Shown here: positions 8,423 to 16,158 of the stretch, piece by piece
How the letters are laid out: every line of letters starts with the position of its first letter
Numbering within the stretch: position 1 is the first letter of the stretch
Assembly: GCF_000407565.1 (NCBI RefSeq)
Contig: NZ_ASWI01000003.1
Location: 297,001 to 361,000 of the forward strand
Direction of reading: 5' to 3'
Length of the DNA stretch: 64,000 nt
From: Enterococcus cecorum DSM 20682 = ATCC 43198
Lineage (GTDB): Bacteria > Bacillota > Bacilli > Lactobacillales > Enterococcaceae
Notes under the pieces: model-generated
The model's input: the letters and a program-made list of their open reading frames with translations, nothing else
The model's database searches: none
What the model was told of the DNA's origin: nothing
Position numbers and translations under genes: made by a program

Positions 8423-8505
8423 CTTCTAAAACAGCCTGCCATCCTGCGGGCTACTGGGTGAGGGATGGAAATCCCCTCACTCATTTTTTGCAGGAGGACA
8501 ACAGG

Positions 8506-8980
8506 ATGGCATACAGGGTTAAGGCATACACGCTTCGGGAGGAATCCACGGAAAGCGGCACAAGGTATTTTATCAGCTTTAAGGACGGGCAGGGCAAATC
8601 CCACGAGTTGGAAGTGTCGGAACAGTTCTTTATGGAGTTTCGGCAGATGGAGCGCAGGAACAGGAATCTTTTCTAATGGGACGAGCGGCACAGGGAGTTT
8701 AACGAGGTATGGGACGAAACCCTTTACAGACGGGCGTTGCGTGTGCCTAAGAGCCTTGATGAACGCATGGTTGAGGAAGAACGGAATGAAACGCTCTATA
8801 AGGCGGTTGGGAGCCTTCCAGAGATACAAAGGCGGCGTTTCCTGCTCTACTACGAGTATGAGTTCAATTTTTACCAAATCGCCGCTATGGAGCATTGCAC
8901 CGCTTCGGCAATACAGAAATCTGTTGCGATTGCAAAGGAGAAAGTAAAGGCGGAAATTGAAGAAATATCTCCAACCGTGA
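8506..8980 (+). pseudogene. Third sigma-like gene, broken by an in-frame TAA
   Basis: Starts at ATG 8506 after AGGAGGACAACAGG and reads MAYRVKAYTLREESTESG..., then meets TAA at 8674-8676 after residue 56. The same frame continues at once with WDERHREFNEVWDETLYRR and a region 4-like block (EIQRRRFLLYYEYEFNFYQI, SAIQKSVAIAKEKVKAEIEE). CAA to TAA (Gln to stop) would explain the break. Downstream the frame has no natural stop until 9258, while the +1 frame stops at TGA 8978-8980, so a second small indel near 8960 is possible. The downstream half could still be translated from ATG 8737 or 8767. Confidence 0.65.
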
Positions 8981-9091
8981 CCGACACCGCCCGAAAAAGA
9001 AATCTGTTTTTTATTTGTGTGGGATTGGCGGCATTACATACTCTCACTTTTTTCCGTGGGAGTAAATCTATTTTTAAGGAGGTCAACGCCT

Positions 9092-9178
9092 ATGTGCAAC
9101 GAAAACAAAGACACCGCCCGAAAGGAGGAAAGCCATGCAGAAGTTACAGACAGTCAACGCCGAAACGCTCCTTTATGA
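9092..9178 (+). CDS. 28-residue small protein overlapping the ATPase start
   Basis: ATG at 9092 with a near-perfect AAGGAGGTCAACGCCT ribosome site. It reads MCNENKDTARKEESHAEVTD... and stops at 9178, overlapping the first 44 bases of the next gene in another frame. The ribosome site of that gene (AAAGGAGG) lies inside it. It may couple translation or be a genuine small protein. No family is recognised. Confidence 0.45.
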   Translation: MCNENKDTARKEESHAEVTDSQRRNAPL

Positions 9179-10160
9179 ACCGCTTGAGAAACCATCCTTT
9201 GTGGTGGACAGCCTTATCCCGACAGGCTTATCGCTGTTCTGCGGCTCACAGAAGATAGGCAAAAGCTGGCTCATGCTGAAGCTATGCTTATGCGTGTCGC
9301 AGGGAATCCCTTTATGGGATATGCCGACAATGGAGGGCGATGTGCTTTACCTCTGCCTTGAGGACACGTTCTGCCGCATACAGGACAGGTTATTTCGTTT
9401 GACGGACGAAGCAAGCGGGCGGCTCCACTTTGCCGTGGCAAGCTGCAAGCTGTCAGACGGTCTTATCGTGCAGCTTGAAGATTATCTGAAAGATTACCCA
9501 GACAGCAGGCTCATTGTCATTGATACCTTGCAGAAAGTCCGTACAGCTTCAAAAGACAATGCCTATGCAAGCGACTATGGGGACATCTCCCTCATCAAAG
9601 ACTTTGCCGACAGGCACTCTCTGGCGGTCATTGTCGTACACCACATCCGAAAGCAGAATGACAGCGACGTGTTCAACAAGGTGTCTGGGACGACAGGATT
9701 AACGGGGAGTGCGGACGCTACCTTTGTTCTGGAAAAGGAGAAACGTGCGTCTGACACCGCCAAGCTGTATGTGACGGGCAGGGACACGCCTTATCAGGAA
9801 TACACGCTGCGTTTCCGTGATTGCCGTTGGGAGCTTGTGGAGCGGAAAACGCAGGAGCAGCTTGCGAAAGAAACGATACCAGATGTCCTTTTTCGGTTGG
9901 TGGATTTTATGAGGGATAAGGAAGAATGGATAGGCACGGCAACGGAACTGTTAGCCGCTATGGGGGAAACGGAAACCATACCCACGGTGATTACGAAATG
10001 GCTGAATGAATACCGCACCACATTTTTAAGCGAGAACCGTATCTGCTACCAGTACAGCCGCAGGAAAGACGGCAGGCGGATTGCCCTTGCAAGGAGGGCG
10101 GGTGACAGCGGTGATGGTGGTGACAGCGATATTAGGATACCCCCCTGTTACTGTCATTGA
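9135..10160 (+). CDS. RepA-like AAA ATPase/helicase
   Basis: 341 residues. A Walker A motif GSQKIGKSW at about residues 37-45 and Walker B-type strands (DVLYLCLED, RLIVIDTLQ) place it in the RepA/AAA_25 group of RecA-like hexameric ATPases, found in mobilizable elements and small plasmids. It may help element replication or unwinding after nicking. AAAGGAGGAAAGCC precedes the ATG. The last about 20 residues (GDSGDGGDSDIRIPP) are encoded by the first copy of a 44-bp repeat that recurs three more times near oriT, so the C-terminus seems to have been captured from repeat DNA. Confidence 0.85.
   Translation: MQKLQTVNAETLLYEPLEKPSFVVDSLIPTGLSLFCGSQKIGKSWLMLKLCLCVSQGIPLWDMPTMEGDVLYLCLEDTFCRIQDRLFRLTDEASGRLHFAVASCKLSDGLIVQLEDYLKDYPDSRLIVIDTLQKVRTASKDNAYASDYGDISLIKDFADRHSLAVIVVHHIRKQNDSDVFNKVSGTTGLTGSADATFVLEKEKRASDTAKLYVTGRDTPYQEYTLRFRDCRWELVERKTQEQLAKETIPDVLFRLVDFMRDKEEWIGTATELLAAMGETETIPTVITKWLNEYRTTFLSENRICYQYSRRKDGRRIALARRAGDSGDGGDSDIRIPPCYCH
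10100..10143 (+). repeat. oriT-region repeat R1 (direct)
   Basis: Starts GGGTGACAGCGGTGATGG and ends ATTAGGATACCC. R1 and R2 (10198-10240) lie in the same orientation to the left of oriT; R3 and R4 lie inverted to the right. R1 is within the 3' end of the ATPase gene. Confidence 0.8.
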
Positions 10161-10197
10161 CGCTTAAAGCCATGTAAAGCTGGCGGCTCTGCCCTGC

Positions 10198-10240
10198 GGG
10201 TGACAGCAGTGACGGTGGTGACAGTGATTTTAGGATACCC
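10198..10240 (+). repeat. oriT-region repeat R2 (direct)
   Basis: GGGTGACAGCAGTGACGG... TTTTAGGATACCC. Nearly identical to R1 and close to the reverse complement of R4. Confidence 0.8.
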
Positions 10241-10379
10241 TGCCGCTGTCATCCCTACGGGAGAACACCCCGTAAACGCAAAATGCAGGCGTGAGATTTA
10301 CTCGCCCTTTTCGGTCGTGTAAAACCACCCCTGCGGTCAGAAAAATCATTCCGATTTTTCCGACTGCGTTTACAGGGTG

Positions 10380-10407
10380 TAACACACTACACTTTGCCCT
10401 GCAAAGT
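10380..10407 (-). other. MobV-type oriT with nick site
   Basis: On the minus strand the sequence reads ACTTTGC, AGG, GCAAAGT, then G and TAGTGTGTTA. This is a 7-bp hairpin followed at once by the pMV158/MobM nick sequence TAGTGTG/TTA, in the arrangement known for MobV relaxases. The nick would fall between 10383 and 10382 of the minus strand. A MobV relaxase gene starts 278 bases downstream on the plus strand, which supports the call. Confidence 0.8.
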
Positions 10408-10520
10408 CGTGTGCCAGACGTTCCCTCTGGACTCCCTTAAGGCAGGGCTGTGCCCTGCTATCCTACGCCTTACGGCTTCGGATAAAAGAATGGCGGCATG
10501 ACGGTGACGGCTCTTGCGAG

Positions 10521-10565
10521 GGGGGTATCCCAAAAACACCGTCATCATCGACATGACCGTCATGC
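10521..10565 (-). repeat. oriT-region repeat R3 (inverted)
   Basis: Begins GGGGTATCCCAAAAACACCG, the reverse complement of the R1/R2 end, but is more diverged in its second half (GTCATCATCGACATGACC). Confidence 0.65.
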
Positions 10566-10598
10566 AGGGGGTGAGGGTGACAGTTGCGGCAGTCGGCA

Positions 10599-10644
10599 GG
10601 GGGTATCCCAAAACTGCTGTCACCACCGTCACCGCTGTCACCCC
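10599..10644 (-). repeat. oriT-region repeat R4 (inverted)
   Basis: GGGGGTATCCCAAAACTGC... CCGCTGTCACCCC. Its reverse complement matches R1 and R2 along about 44 bases. It lies just before the relaxase ribosome site and could pair with R2 to form a large stem around oriT. Confidence 0.8.
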
Positions 10645-10684
10645 AAAGGACGGTCACCCGCCGAAAGAAAGGAGGAATCCGCCT

Positions 10685-11650
10685 ATGCCTTATGCAATCC
10701 TGCGTTTCCAGAAACGAAAAGCGGGCGGCGTTGCGGCTTGTGAACGCCACAACGAGCGGAAGAAAGAAGCCTACAAAAGCAACCCAGATATAGATATGGA
10801 ACGCTCTAAAAACAATTACCATCTCATAGCACCACCAAAGTACACCTACAAGAAAGAGATTAACCGCATGGTAGCCGAAGCGGGGTGCAGGACAAGGAAA
10901 GACAGCGTGATGATGGTGGAAACGCTCATCACAGCTTCACCAGAATTTATGAACCAGTTACCGCCCGAAGAACAAAAAGCGTATTTCCAGACGGCTCTTG
11001 ACTTCATTTCGGAGCGTGTTGGAAAGCAGAATATCCTCTCCGCTGTCGTCCATATGGACGAGAGAACGCCCCATATGCACCTCTGCTTTGTGCCGATTAC
11101 GCCAGACAATAAGCTGTCAGCGAAAGCTATCTTAGGCAACCAGAAATCATTATCCGAGTGGCAGACCGCCTACCATGAGCGGATGTCCTCACGGTGGAAT
11201 CAGCTTGAACGGGGGCAGTCCTCAATGGAAACCAAGCGGAAACACGTCCCCACATGGCTCTATAAATTAGGCGGCAGGCTTGATAAACAGTATGAAGAAA
11301 TCGTGTCTGCCCTATCCGACATCAACGCCTTTAACGCAGGGAAGAAAAGGGATAAAGCGTTAGATTTACTCTCTGCATGGCTGCCAGACGTGGAGAAATT
11401 CTCTAAGGAAATCGGGAAACAGCAGGCGTATATCGACAGTTTGAAAGAGAGAATTGGGCAGGAATCAGACTATGCGGGGCGTATGCGTGATGAAAAGTAC
11501 GAGCAGGAACTAAAGGTGCAGAAAGCGAATCAGAAGATATTTGAATTGCAGAGAACCAACGAGCAGATGGGGCGGCTGCTGTCAAAAATACCGCCCGAAG
11601 TGTTGGAAGAATTGCAGAAAAATCATAGAAGCAGAGCGAAAGAAAGGTAG
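10685..11650 (+). CDS. mobV: MobV-family relaxase
   Basis: 321-residue nicking enzyme that would cut oriT and pilot the single strand during mobilization. Motifs of the Pre/Mob (MobV) family are present: N-terminal MPYAILRFQKRK, NNYHLI, and the metal-binding HMDERTPHMHLCF (HxDE..PHxH) at about residue 125. The C-terminal third is a charged coiled-coil region. It is shorter than MobM of pMV158. The start at 10685 is chosen from the GAAAGGAGGAATCC ribosome site; an upstream in-frame extension reads through repeat DNA and is unlikely to be coding. oriT lies 278 bases upstream. Confidence 0.9.
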   Translation: MPYAILRFQKRKAGGVAACERHNERKKEAYKSNPDIDMERSKNNYHLIAPPKYTYKKEINRMVAEAGCRTRKDSVMMVETLITASPEFMNQLPPEEQKAYFQTALDFISERVGKQNILSAVVHMDERTPHMHLCFVPITPDNKLSAKAILGNQKSLSEWQTAYHERMSSRWNQLERGQSSMETKRKHVPTWLYKLGGRLDKQYEEIVSALSDINAFNAGKKRDKALDLLSAWLPDVEKFSKEIGKQQAYIDSLKERIGQESDYAGRMRDEKYEQELKVQKANQKIFELQRTNEQMGRLLSKIPPEVLEELQKNHRSRAKER

Positions 11651-11658
11651 ATATGTGA

Positions 11659-12513
11659 ATGAAGAAACAGGATTTTAAGGTGTTAAAGACCAAAGACTTG
11701 TACCCGTTCCCCGACAATCCGTTTCATGTGGCAGAAGATGAAACACTGTCAGAGTTAGCGGAAAGCATCAAGGAATTTGGCATTGTCACGCCGATAATCA
11801 CACGCCCGAAAGAGGACGGGGACGGTTATGAAGTGATTGCAGGACAGCGGCGTGTCCGTGCTTCTGAACTTGCAGGGATAAATACCGTGCCTGCGTTTGT
11901 CCTGCCCTTAGACCGTGACCGAGCCATCATCACCCTTGTAGACAGCAATTTGCAGCGTGAGAATATCCTGCCATCGGAGCGGGCGTTTGCTTACAAGATG
12001 AAATCCGAAGCCATGAAGCGGCAGGGTTTCCGCACAGACTTAACCTCGTCACAAGTTGTGACGAAGTTGCGGACGGACGACAAGGTGGCACAGGGCTTCG
12101 GCGTGGGCAGGATGACCGTGCAGCGTTTTATCCGCCTGACGGAACTGATACCGCCGATTTTGCAGATGGTGGACGAGGGGAAAATCGCCCTCACGCCTGC
12201 GGTGGAACTGTCCTTCTTGAAGAAAGACGAGCAGGAAAACCTCTTTGCCACGATGGAGAGCGAAGAAGCAACGCCCTCACTCTCACAGGCACAGCGGATG
12301 AAACAGTTAAGCCAGAGCGGGCGGCTTGACATGGATACGATATTTGCGATTATGACGGAGGAAAAGGGCAACCAGAAAGAAACCTTGAAAATCAACACAA
12401 GCAAGCTGAAAAAATACTTTCCGAAGAACACAACGCCGAAGCAGATGGAGGAAACCATCATCAAACTTTTGGAGCGTGAGTTGCAGAGGAAACGCAACCG
12501 TGACAGCCGCTAA
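11659..12513 (+). CDS. ParB/Spo0J-like partition protein
   Basis: 284 residues with an N-terminal ParB nuclease-like domain: DLYPFPDNPFHVAEDE, then the arginine-rich GYEVIAGQRRVRASELAGI box at about residue 70. A central helix-turn-helix region (QGFGVGRMTVQRFIRLTELI) and a basic C-terminus follow. It is the usual ParB-like gene in this type of element, eight bases after the relaxase gene. It may aid maintenance of the circular form or regulate transcription. There is no ParA partner nearby apart from the RepA-like ATPase. Confidence 0.85.
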   Translation: MKKQDFKVLKTKDLYPFPDNPFHVAEDETLSELAESIKEFGIVTPIITRPKEDGDGYEVIAGQRRVRASELAGINTVPAFVLPLDRDRAIITLVDSNLQRENILPSERAFAYKMKSEAMKRQGFRTDLTSSQVVTKLRTDDKVAQGFGVGRMTVQRFIRLTELIPPILQMVDEGKIALTPAVELSFLKKDEQENLFATMESEEATPSLSQAQRMKQLSQSGRLDMDTIFAIMTEEKGNQKETLKINTSKLKKYFPKNTTPKQMEETIIKLLERELQRKRNRDSR

Positions 12514-12558
12514 TCTTCTTTTTTCGGGAAGTAAATACAGAGAGTTGAGGTATGGAGA

Positions 12559-12789
12559 ATGAGAGAAATCCAGTATGAAATCGTAAAGGAAATCGCAGTA
12601 TTGTCTACGGGCGACAGTGGCTACACAAAGGAAATCAATCTCATTTCATGGAATGGGAAAGAGCCGAAGTATGACATCCGCAGCTTTTCCCCGAACCGTG
12701 AAAAGTGCGGCAAGGGAATCACGCTGAACGCTGATGAAGCGGCGGCACTCCTTAAAGCATTACAGAAAGAATTAAACAGCGAGGATTAA
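12559..12789 (+). CDS. YdbC/PC4-family single-strand DNA binding protein
   Basis: 76 residues. The pattern YEIVKEIAVLSTGDSGYTKEI and WNGKEPKYDIRSFSPNREKCGKGITL is that of YdbC proteins, which share the PC4 fold and bind single-stranded DNA. A role in handling the transferred strand is plausible but inferred. The stop codon overlaps the next start (TAATG), suggesting coupled translation. Confidence 0.8.
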   Translation: MREIQYEIVKEIAVLSTGDSGYTKEINLISWNGKEPKYDIRSFSPNREKCGKGITLNADEAAALLKALQKELNSED

Positions 12790-13052
12790 TGGTATCTGAT
12801 TGGCAGGGCGGGGACATTTCCAAACTCTTCCCTGCCCTGTCTGGAAAGGAAGATTTAAGTATGGGCGAGGATAAGAAAGCAGATAAAAAGAGAAAGCGTA
12901 TCGTGCCAAAAGCACCAGTGCAGATGATAATCAGCCGTGAATATGTCGGCACACAGACCGTTACAGAAGCGTTTGTCCCGATTATCTCCGAGGATATTCG
13001 GAAGAAGATTGCCGAGGGCGACACCTTCGACAATGAGGGGCTGTCCGCTTAG
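12789..13052 (+). CDS. Element-borne small basic protein, unknown function
   Basis: Overlaps the previous stop by one base (TAATG) with GAGG five bases before. This start gives 87 residues; an internal ATG at 12861 would give 63 residues beginning MGEDKKADKKRKR and is the alternative. The conserved-looking part is VQMIISREYVGTQTVTEAF. No known domain is recognised. Similar small proteins commonly precede the recombinase in related elements. Confidence 0.6.
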   Translation: MVSDWQGGDISKLFPALSGKEDLSMGEDKKADKKRKRIVPKAPVQMIISREYVGTQTVTEAFVPIISEDIRKKIAEGDTFDNEGLSA

Positions 13053-13106
13053 AATGTACGCAATGGGACATGAAAACAGATAGGACAGATACGGAGGTTT
13101 TACAGT

Positions 13107-14963
13107 ATGGCAGGAATCAAAGAAGAAAAGAAAATCTATTTAGTCGGCATTTATTGCCGCTTATCTAAAGACGATGGTACGGATAACGAGAGTGCGAGCA
13201 TTGCGACACAGAAATCCATCCTCACGGATTATGTGAAAAAGCAGGGATGGCACATAGCAAAAACGTATGTGGACGATGGTTATTCTGGTACAAATTTCCA
13301 AAGACCAAGTTTCCAGAATATGATAAAAGACATTGAAAGCGGTCTGATAAACTGCGTGATTACGAAAGATTTATCCCGTCTGGGGAGAAACTATCTTGAT
13401 TGTGGGTTATATCTGGAAGTTTTCTTCCCAGAGCATAACGTGAGGTATATAGCGGTCAATGACGGCGTAGATACCTTGAATAAATCTGCTATGGACATCA
13501 CGCCTTTCCGCAACATTTTAAACGAAATGTATGCCGCTGACATATCTGTTAAGATAAAATCGGCATATCGGGCGAGGTTTCAACAGGGGAAATTCATGGG
13601 AACTACCGCCCCTTATGGCTATATCAAAGACCCTGCCGACCACAACCATCTGCTGATAGATGATAAAGTGGCACATGTTGTAAAAGAGATATTCGACCTT
13701 GCATTAAAAGGGAATGGAGTTGCCAAAATTTGCAGACATCTTAATAAACAGCATATCCTACGCCCTGCCGCTTATGCGGCGGAGCGTGGCGAAACAGGCT
13801 TTGAACGTCATTTTGAGGGGAACGAGGACAAACGCTATATTTGGAGTGGGAACAGCGTGAGGAGCATTTTAAGAAGCCCGATATATGCGGGAAATCTTGT
13901 AGGCTACAAACGGATTGCCGCCAATATGAAAAGCAAGAAACGCCCCTCTAAGCTGCCCGAAGAATGGGAAGTGATACCCAATACCCATGAGGGAATAGTC
14001 ACGCAGGAGGAATTTGATATTGTCCAACAGCTTATTACAAGTCGTAGGCTTCCACAGAACAAGGGAGGATTTGTAAATATTTTTGCAGGCGTTATCAAGT
14101 GTGTGGACTGCGGATGTGCTCTGCGGGCAATGAACGTACACAGGAGGAAACGCCCAGAGATTATCGACTGTGTACAGTATTCATGTAATAATTATGCAAG
14201 AAACGGAAGAAGCGAGTGTAGTGCCCACAATATAGAAGCAAGGGATTTATTCAATGCCGTTCTTGCCGACATCAACTGTTTTGCGGATATGGCAGTGAAT
14301 GATGAAAAGGCGGTCAGGGCCATAGAAAAGCGGCTCACGGAAACAGACCAGAGCAGGGCGAAAGCATTAGAGAAAGAACGTAAGAAGCTGAACAAACGCC
14401 TTGCGGAACTGGACAGGCTGTTTTCCTCTCTCTACGAGGATAAGGTCATGGAGCGTATTACCGAGCGGAATTTTGAGATGATGTCGGGGAAATACCAGAA
14501 AGAGCAGCTTGAAATTGAAGCAAGGCTGAAAGAGGTGACGGAAACTCTTAATGAAAGCTACGAGAAATCACGGGGAATCCGTGACTTCCTCGCCCTTATC
14601 CGAAATTATCAAGGCTTAAAAGAACTGGATGCAACAGTTATAAACGCACTCATAGACAAGATACTTGTTTCGGAGCGTGAGAAGATGGCAGACGGAACAG
14701 TGAAGCAGGAAATCAAGATTTACTATAAATTCATCGGCTTTGTCGATGAATTACATATCATACCTACAAAACGGTGGGCAGCAATGCCCGCTAAAAATTG
14801 TACGGTGTGCGGCGTTGAATATGTCCCGGGCTCTGGTGCATCAAGGTATTGTCCTGCTTGTGCCAAGAAGATACGGAGGGAGAAATCAAACGAGAGCAAA
14901 CGCAGGAGCAGAGAACAGAAAAGGATAGCATGTATGAACTGTCCGCAAAAAATGACCGACTAA
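13107..14963 (+). CDS. Large serine recombinase (TnpX/TndX class)
   Basis: 618-residue integrase/excisionase. The N-terminal resolvase domain has the nucleophile serine in YCRLSKDDG, plus YVDDGYSGTNFQRPSFQ and the DLSRLGRNYL helix. The recombinase domain follows at about 170-280, then a zinc ribbon (CVDCGCALRAM ... CSAHN) and a long coiled coil (about 400-490). A second CxxC pair near the C-terminus (CTVCGVEYVPG ... CPACAKK) forms an additional putative zinc knuckle. CGGAGG precedes the ATG. It ends five bases from the right junction of the element, the usual place for this enzyme class, and most likely inserted the element at a GA core in gatC. Confidence 0.93.
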   Translation: MAGIKEEKKIYLVGIYCRLSKDDGTDNESASIATQKSILTDYVKKQGWHIAKTYVDDGYSGTNFQRPSFQNMIKDIESGLINCVITKDLSRLGRNYLDCGLYLEVFFPEHNVRYIAVNDGVDTLNKSAMDITPFRNILNEMYAADISVKIKSAYRARFQQGKFMGTTAPYGYIKDPADHNHLLIDDKVAHVVKEIFDLALKGNGVAKICRHLNKQHILRPAAYAAERGETGFERHFEGNEDKRYIWSGNSVRSILRSPIYAGNLVGYKRIAANMKSKKRPSKLPEEWEVIPNTHEGIVTQEEFDIVQQLITSRRLPQNKGGFVNIFAGVIKCVDCGCALRAMNVHRRKRPEIIDCVQYSCNNYARNGRSECSAHNIEARDLFNAVLADINCFADMAVNDEKAVRAIEKRLTETDQSRAKALEKERKKLNKRLAELDRLFSSLYEDKVMERITERNFEMMSGKYQKEQLEIEARLKEVTETLNESYEKSRGIRDFLALIRNYQGLKELDATVINALIDKILVSEREKMADGTVKQEIKIYYKFIGFVDELHIIPTKRWAAMPAKNCTVCGVEYVPGSGASRYCPACAKKIRREKSNESKRRSREQKRIACMNCPQKMTD

Positions 14964-14967
14964 CGTT

Positions 14968-16140
14968 GGACCAGCAGCTAAAGCAATGGTTGATCGTACA
15001 GGAGTTCACTTAGATGCATTGGATGTTGGTTGGGGATCTATTGCAGCTGTTACTTGGGCTTCACCAATTATTGCTATTTTAATTTTTGCTATTCTGATTG
15101 TGAACATTATTTTGCTTGTACTAAAACGTACTCAGACATTAGATGTTGATATTTGGAATTACCATCATATGGCTATAGTTGGTGTAATGGTTTATTTTGT
15201 CACAAAAAATGTTTTACTTGGTGTGGGAGCATCTATTGTGATGGCTATTATTACCTTTAAACTTTCTGATTGGTCACAACCATTAGTAGAAGATTTCTTT
15301 GGTATACCAGGAGTTTCTTTGCCAACAGTTTCAGCTTTGTCTTCATTAGTGATTGCATGGCCGATGAATTGGCTTTTGGATAAAATTCCACTATTTAGAA
15401 AATCAAAATTTACGATTAAAGATGCTCAAAAATATTTAGGCTTCTTTGGAGATTCAATGATTATGGGATTAATTATTGGAATCGCCATTGGTGCATTAGC
15501 TGGATATGATATCAAACAAATTCTACAATTAGGTGTAAGTATGTCAGCTGTATTGGTATTGATTCCTAAAATGACTTCATTATTCATGGAAGGATTGATG
15601 CCTATTTCAGATTCTGCTCAAAAATGGTCTCAAAATAAATTTAAAGGCCGTCGTTTATTCGTTGGTTTGGATGCAGCAGTTGTAGTTGGTAATCCAGATG
15701 TAATTACTACTGCATTGATTATTATTCCACTTACAATTGCACTGGCATTAGTATTACCTGGAAACCGTGTATTACCATTTGCTGATTTAGCTGTAGTACC
15801 ATTCAGAGTTGCCATGGTAGTTGCATTAACTAGAGGTAATTTATTGAAAAATATTGTTATTGGTTTAGTAGTTACAGCATCATTGTTATGGTGTGGATCT
15901 GCTACTTCTCCTGTTTTAACAGCAATTGCTAAGTCTGTAGGTATTAATTTAGGAACAAGTGCAGTATTAATTTCTTCATTCGCTTCTACTTCAATGATTC
16001 AAAGTTACTTGGTATTCATTGCATTTACTTTTAAACCGTTGATTAGTATCCCTATTTTATTAGTTGCATTTGCAGCGGCATGGTTCTATTTTGAAAAGGT
16101 AAAAAAAGTTAATGGTGAAAGTGAATTGGAAAATGCGTAA
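14968..16140 (+). pseudogene. gatC: gatC 3' fragment, PTS EIIC
   Basis: Remaining 390 codons of the permease interrupted at 1498. It reads GPAAKAMVDRTGVHLDALDVGW at the junction and continues with about nine hydrophobic segments typical of GatC. An ATG at 14986 could allow translation of a protein lacking the first 70 residues, but the first membrane helix would be lost. Transcription may now come from the recombinase region. Upon excision of the element the reading frame would be restored exactly. Confidence 0.9.
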
Positions 16141-16158
16141 ATGAGAGGATGAAATATT

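Larger units (their letters stand above)
10161..10684 (+). other. 524-base non-coding transfer-origin region
   Basis: Between the ATPase and relaxase genes. It holds repeats R2, R3 and R4, the oriT hairpin and nick sequence at 10380-10407, and a further hairpin GAAAAATC/GATTTTTC at about 10340-10361. No protein gene is convincing here. Confidence 0.75.
1497..14968 (+). mobile_element. tet(O) integrative mobilizable element inserted in gatC
   Basis: About 13.47 kb between two GGA trinucleotides (1496-1498 and 14968-14970) that split gatC cleanly. Both junctions read CTAAyGTwGGA. A GA core crossover is typical of TnpX/TndX-class large serine recombinases, and such a recombinase ends 5 bases from the right junction. 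Cargo and functions in order are tnpV, tet(O), KTR protein, three sigma-like proteins, RepA-like ATPase, oriT, MobV relaxase, ParB-like, YdbC/PC4 and recombinase. There is no type IV secretion system, so it must borrow a conjugation machine. The block from about 7.4 to 13 kb is visibly richer in G+C than the flanks. It resembles the Tn4451-type mobilizable transposons. Confidence 0.88.

Noticed and set aside
8737-9258. 173-codon frame as an intact sigma factor gene
   Set aside because: Its start is internal to the broken sigma-like gene, and its second half overlaps the well-supported ATPase gene in another frame.
10100-10644. CRISPR-like spaced repeats
   Set aside because: Only four units in two orientations with unequal spacing and no cas genes; better explained as origin-associated repeats.
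10387-10822. Two long minus-strand frames in the oriT region
   Set aside because: They consist of translated repeat DNA, overlap oriT and the start of the relaxase gene and have no ribosome site.
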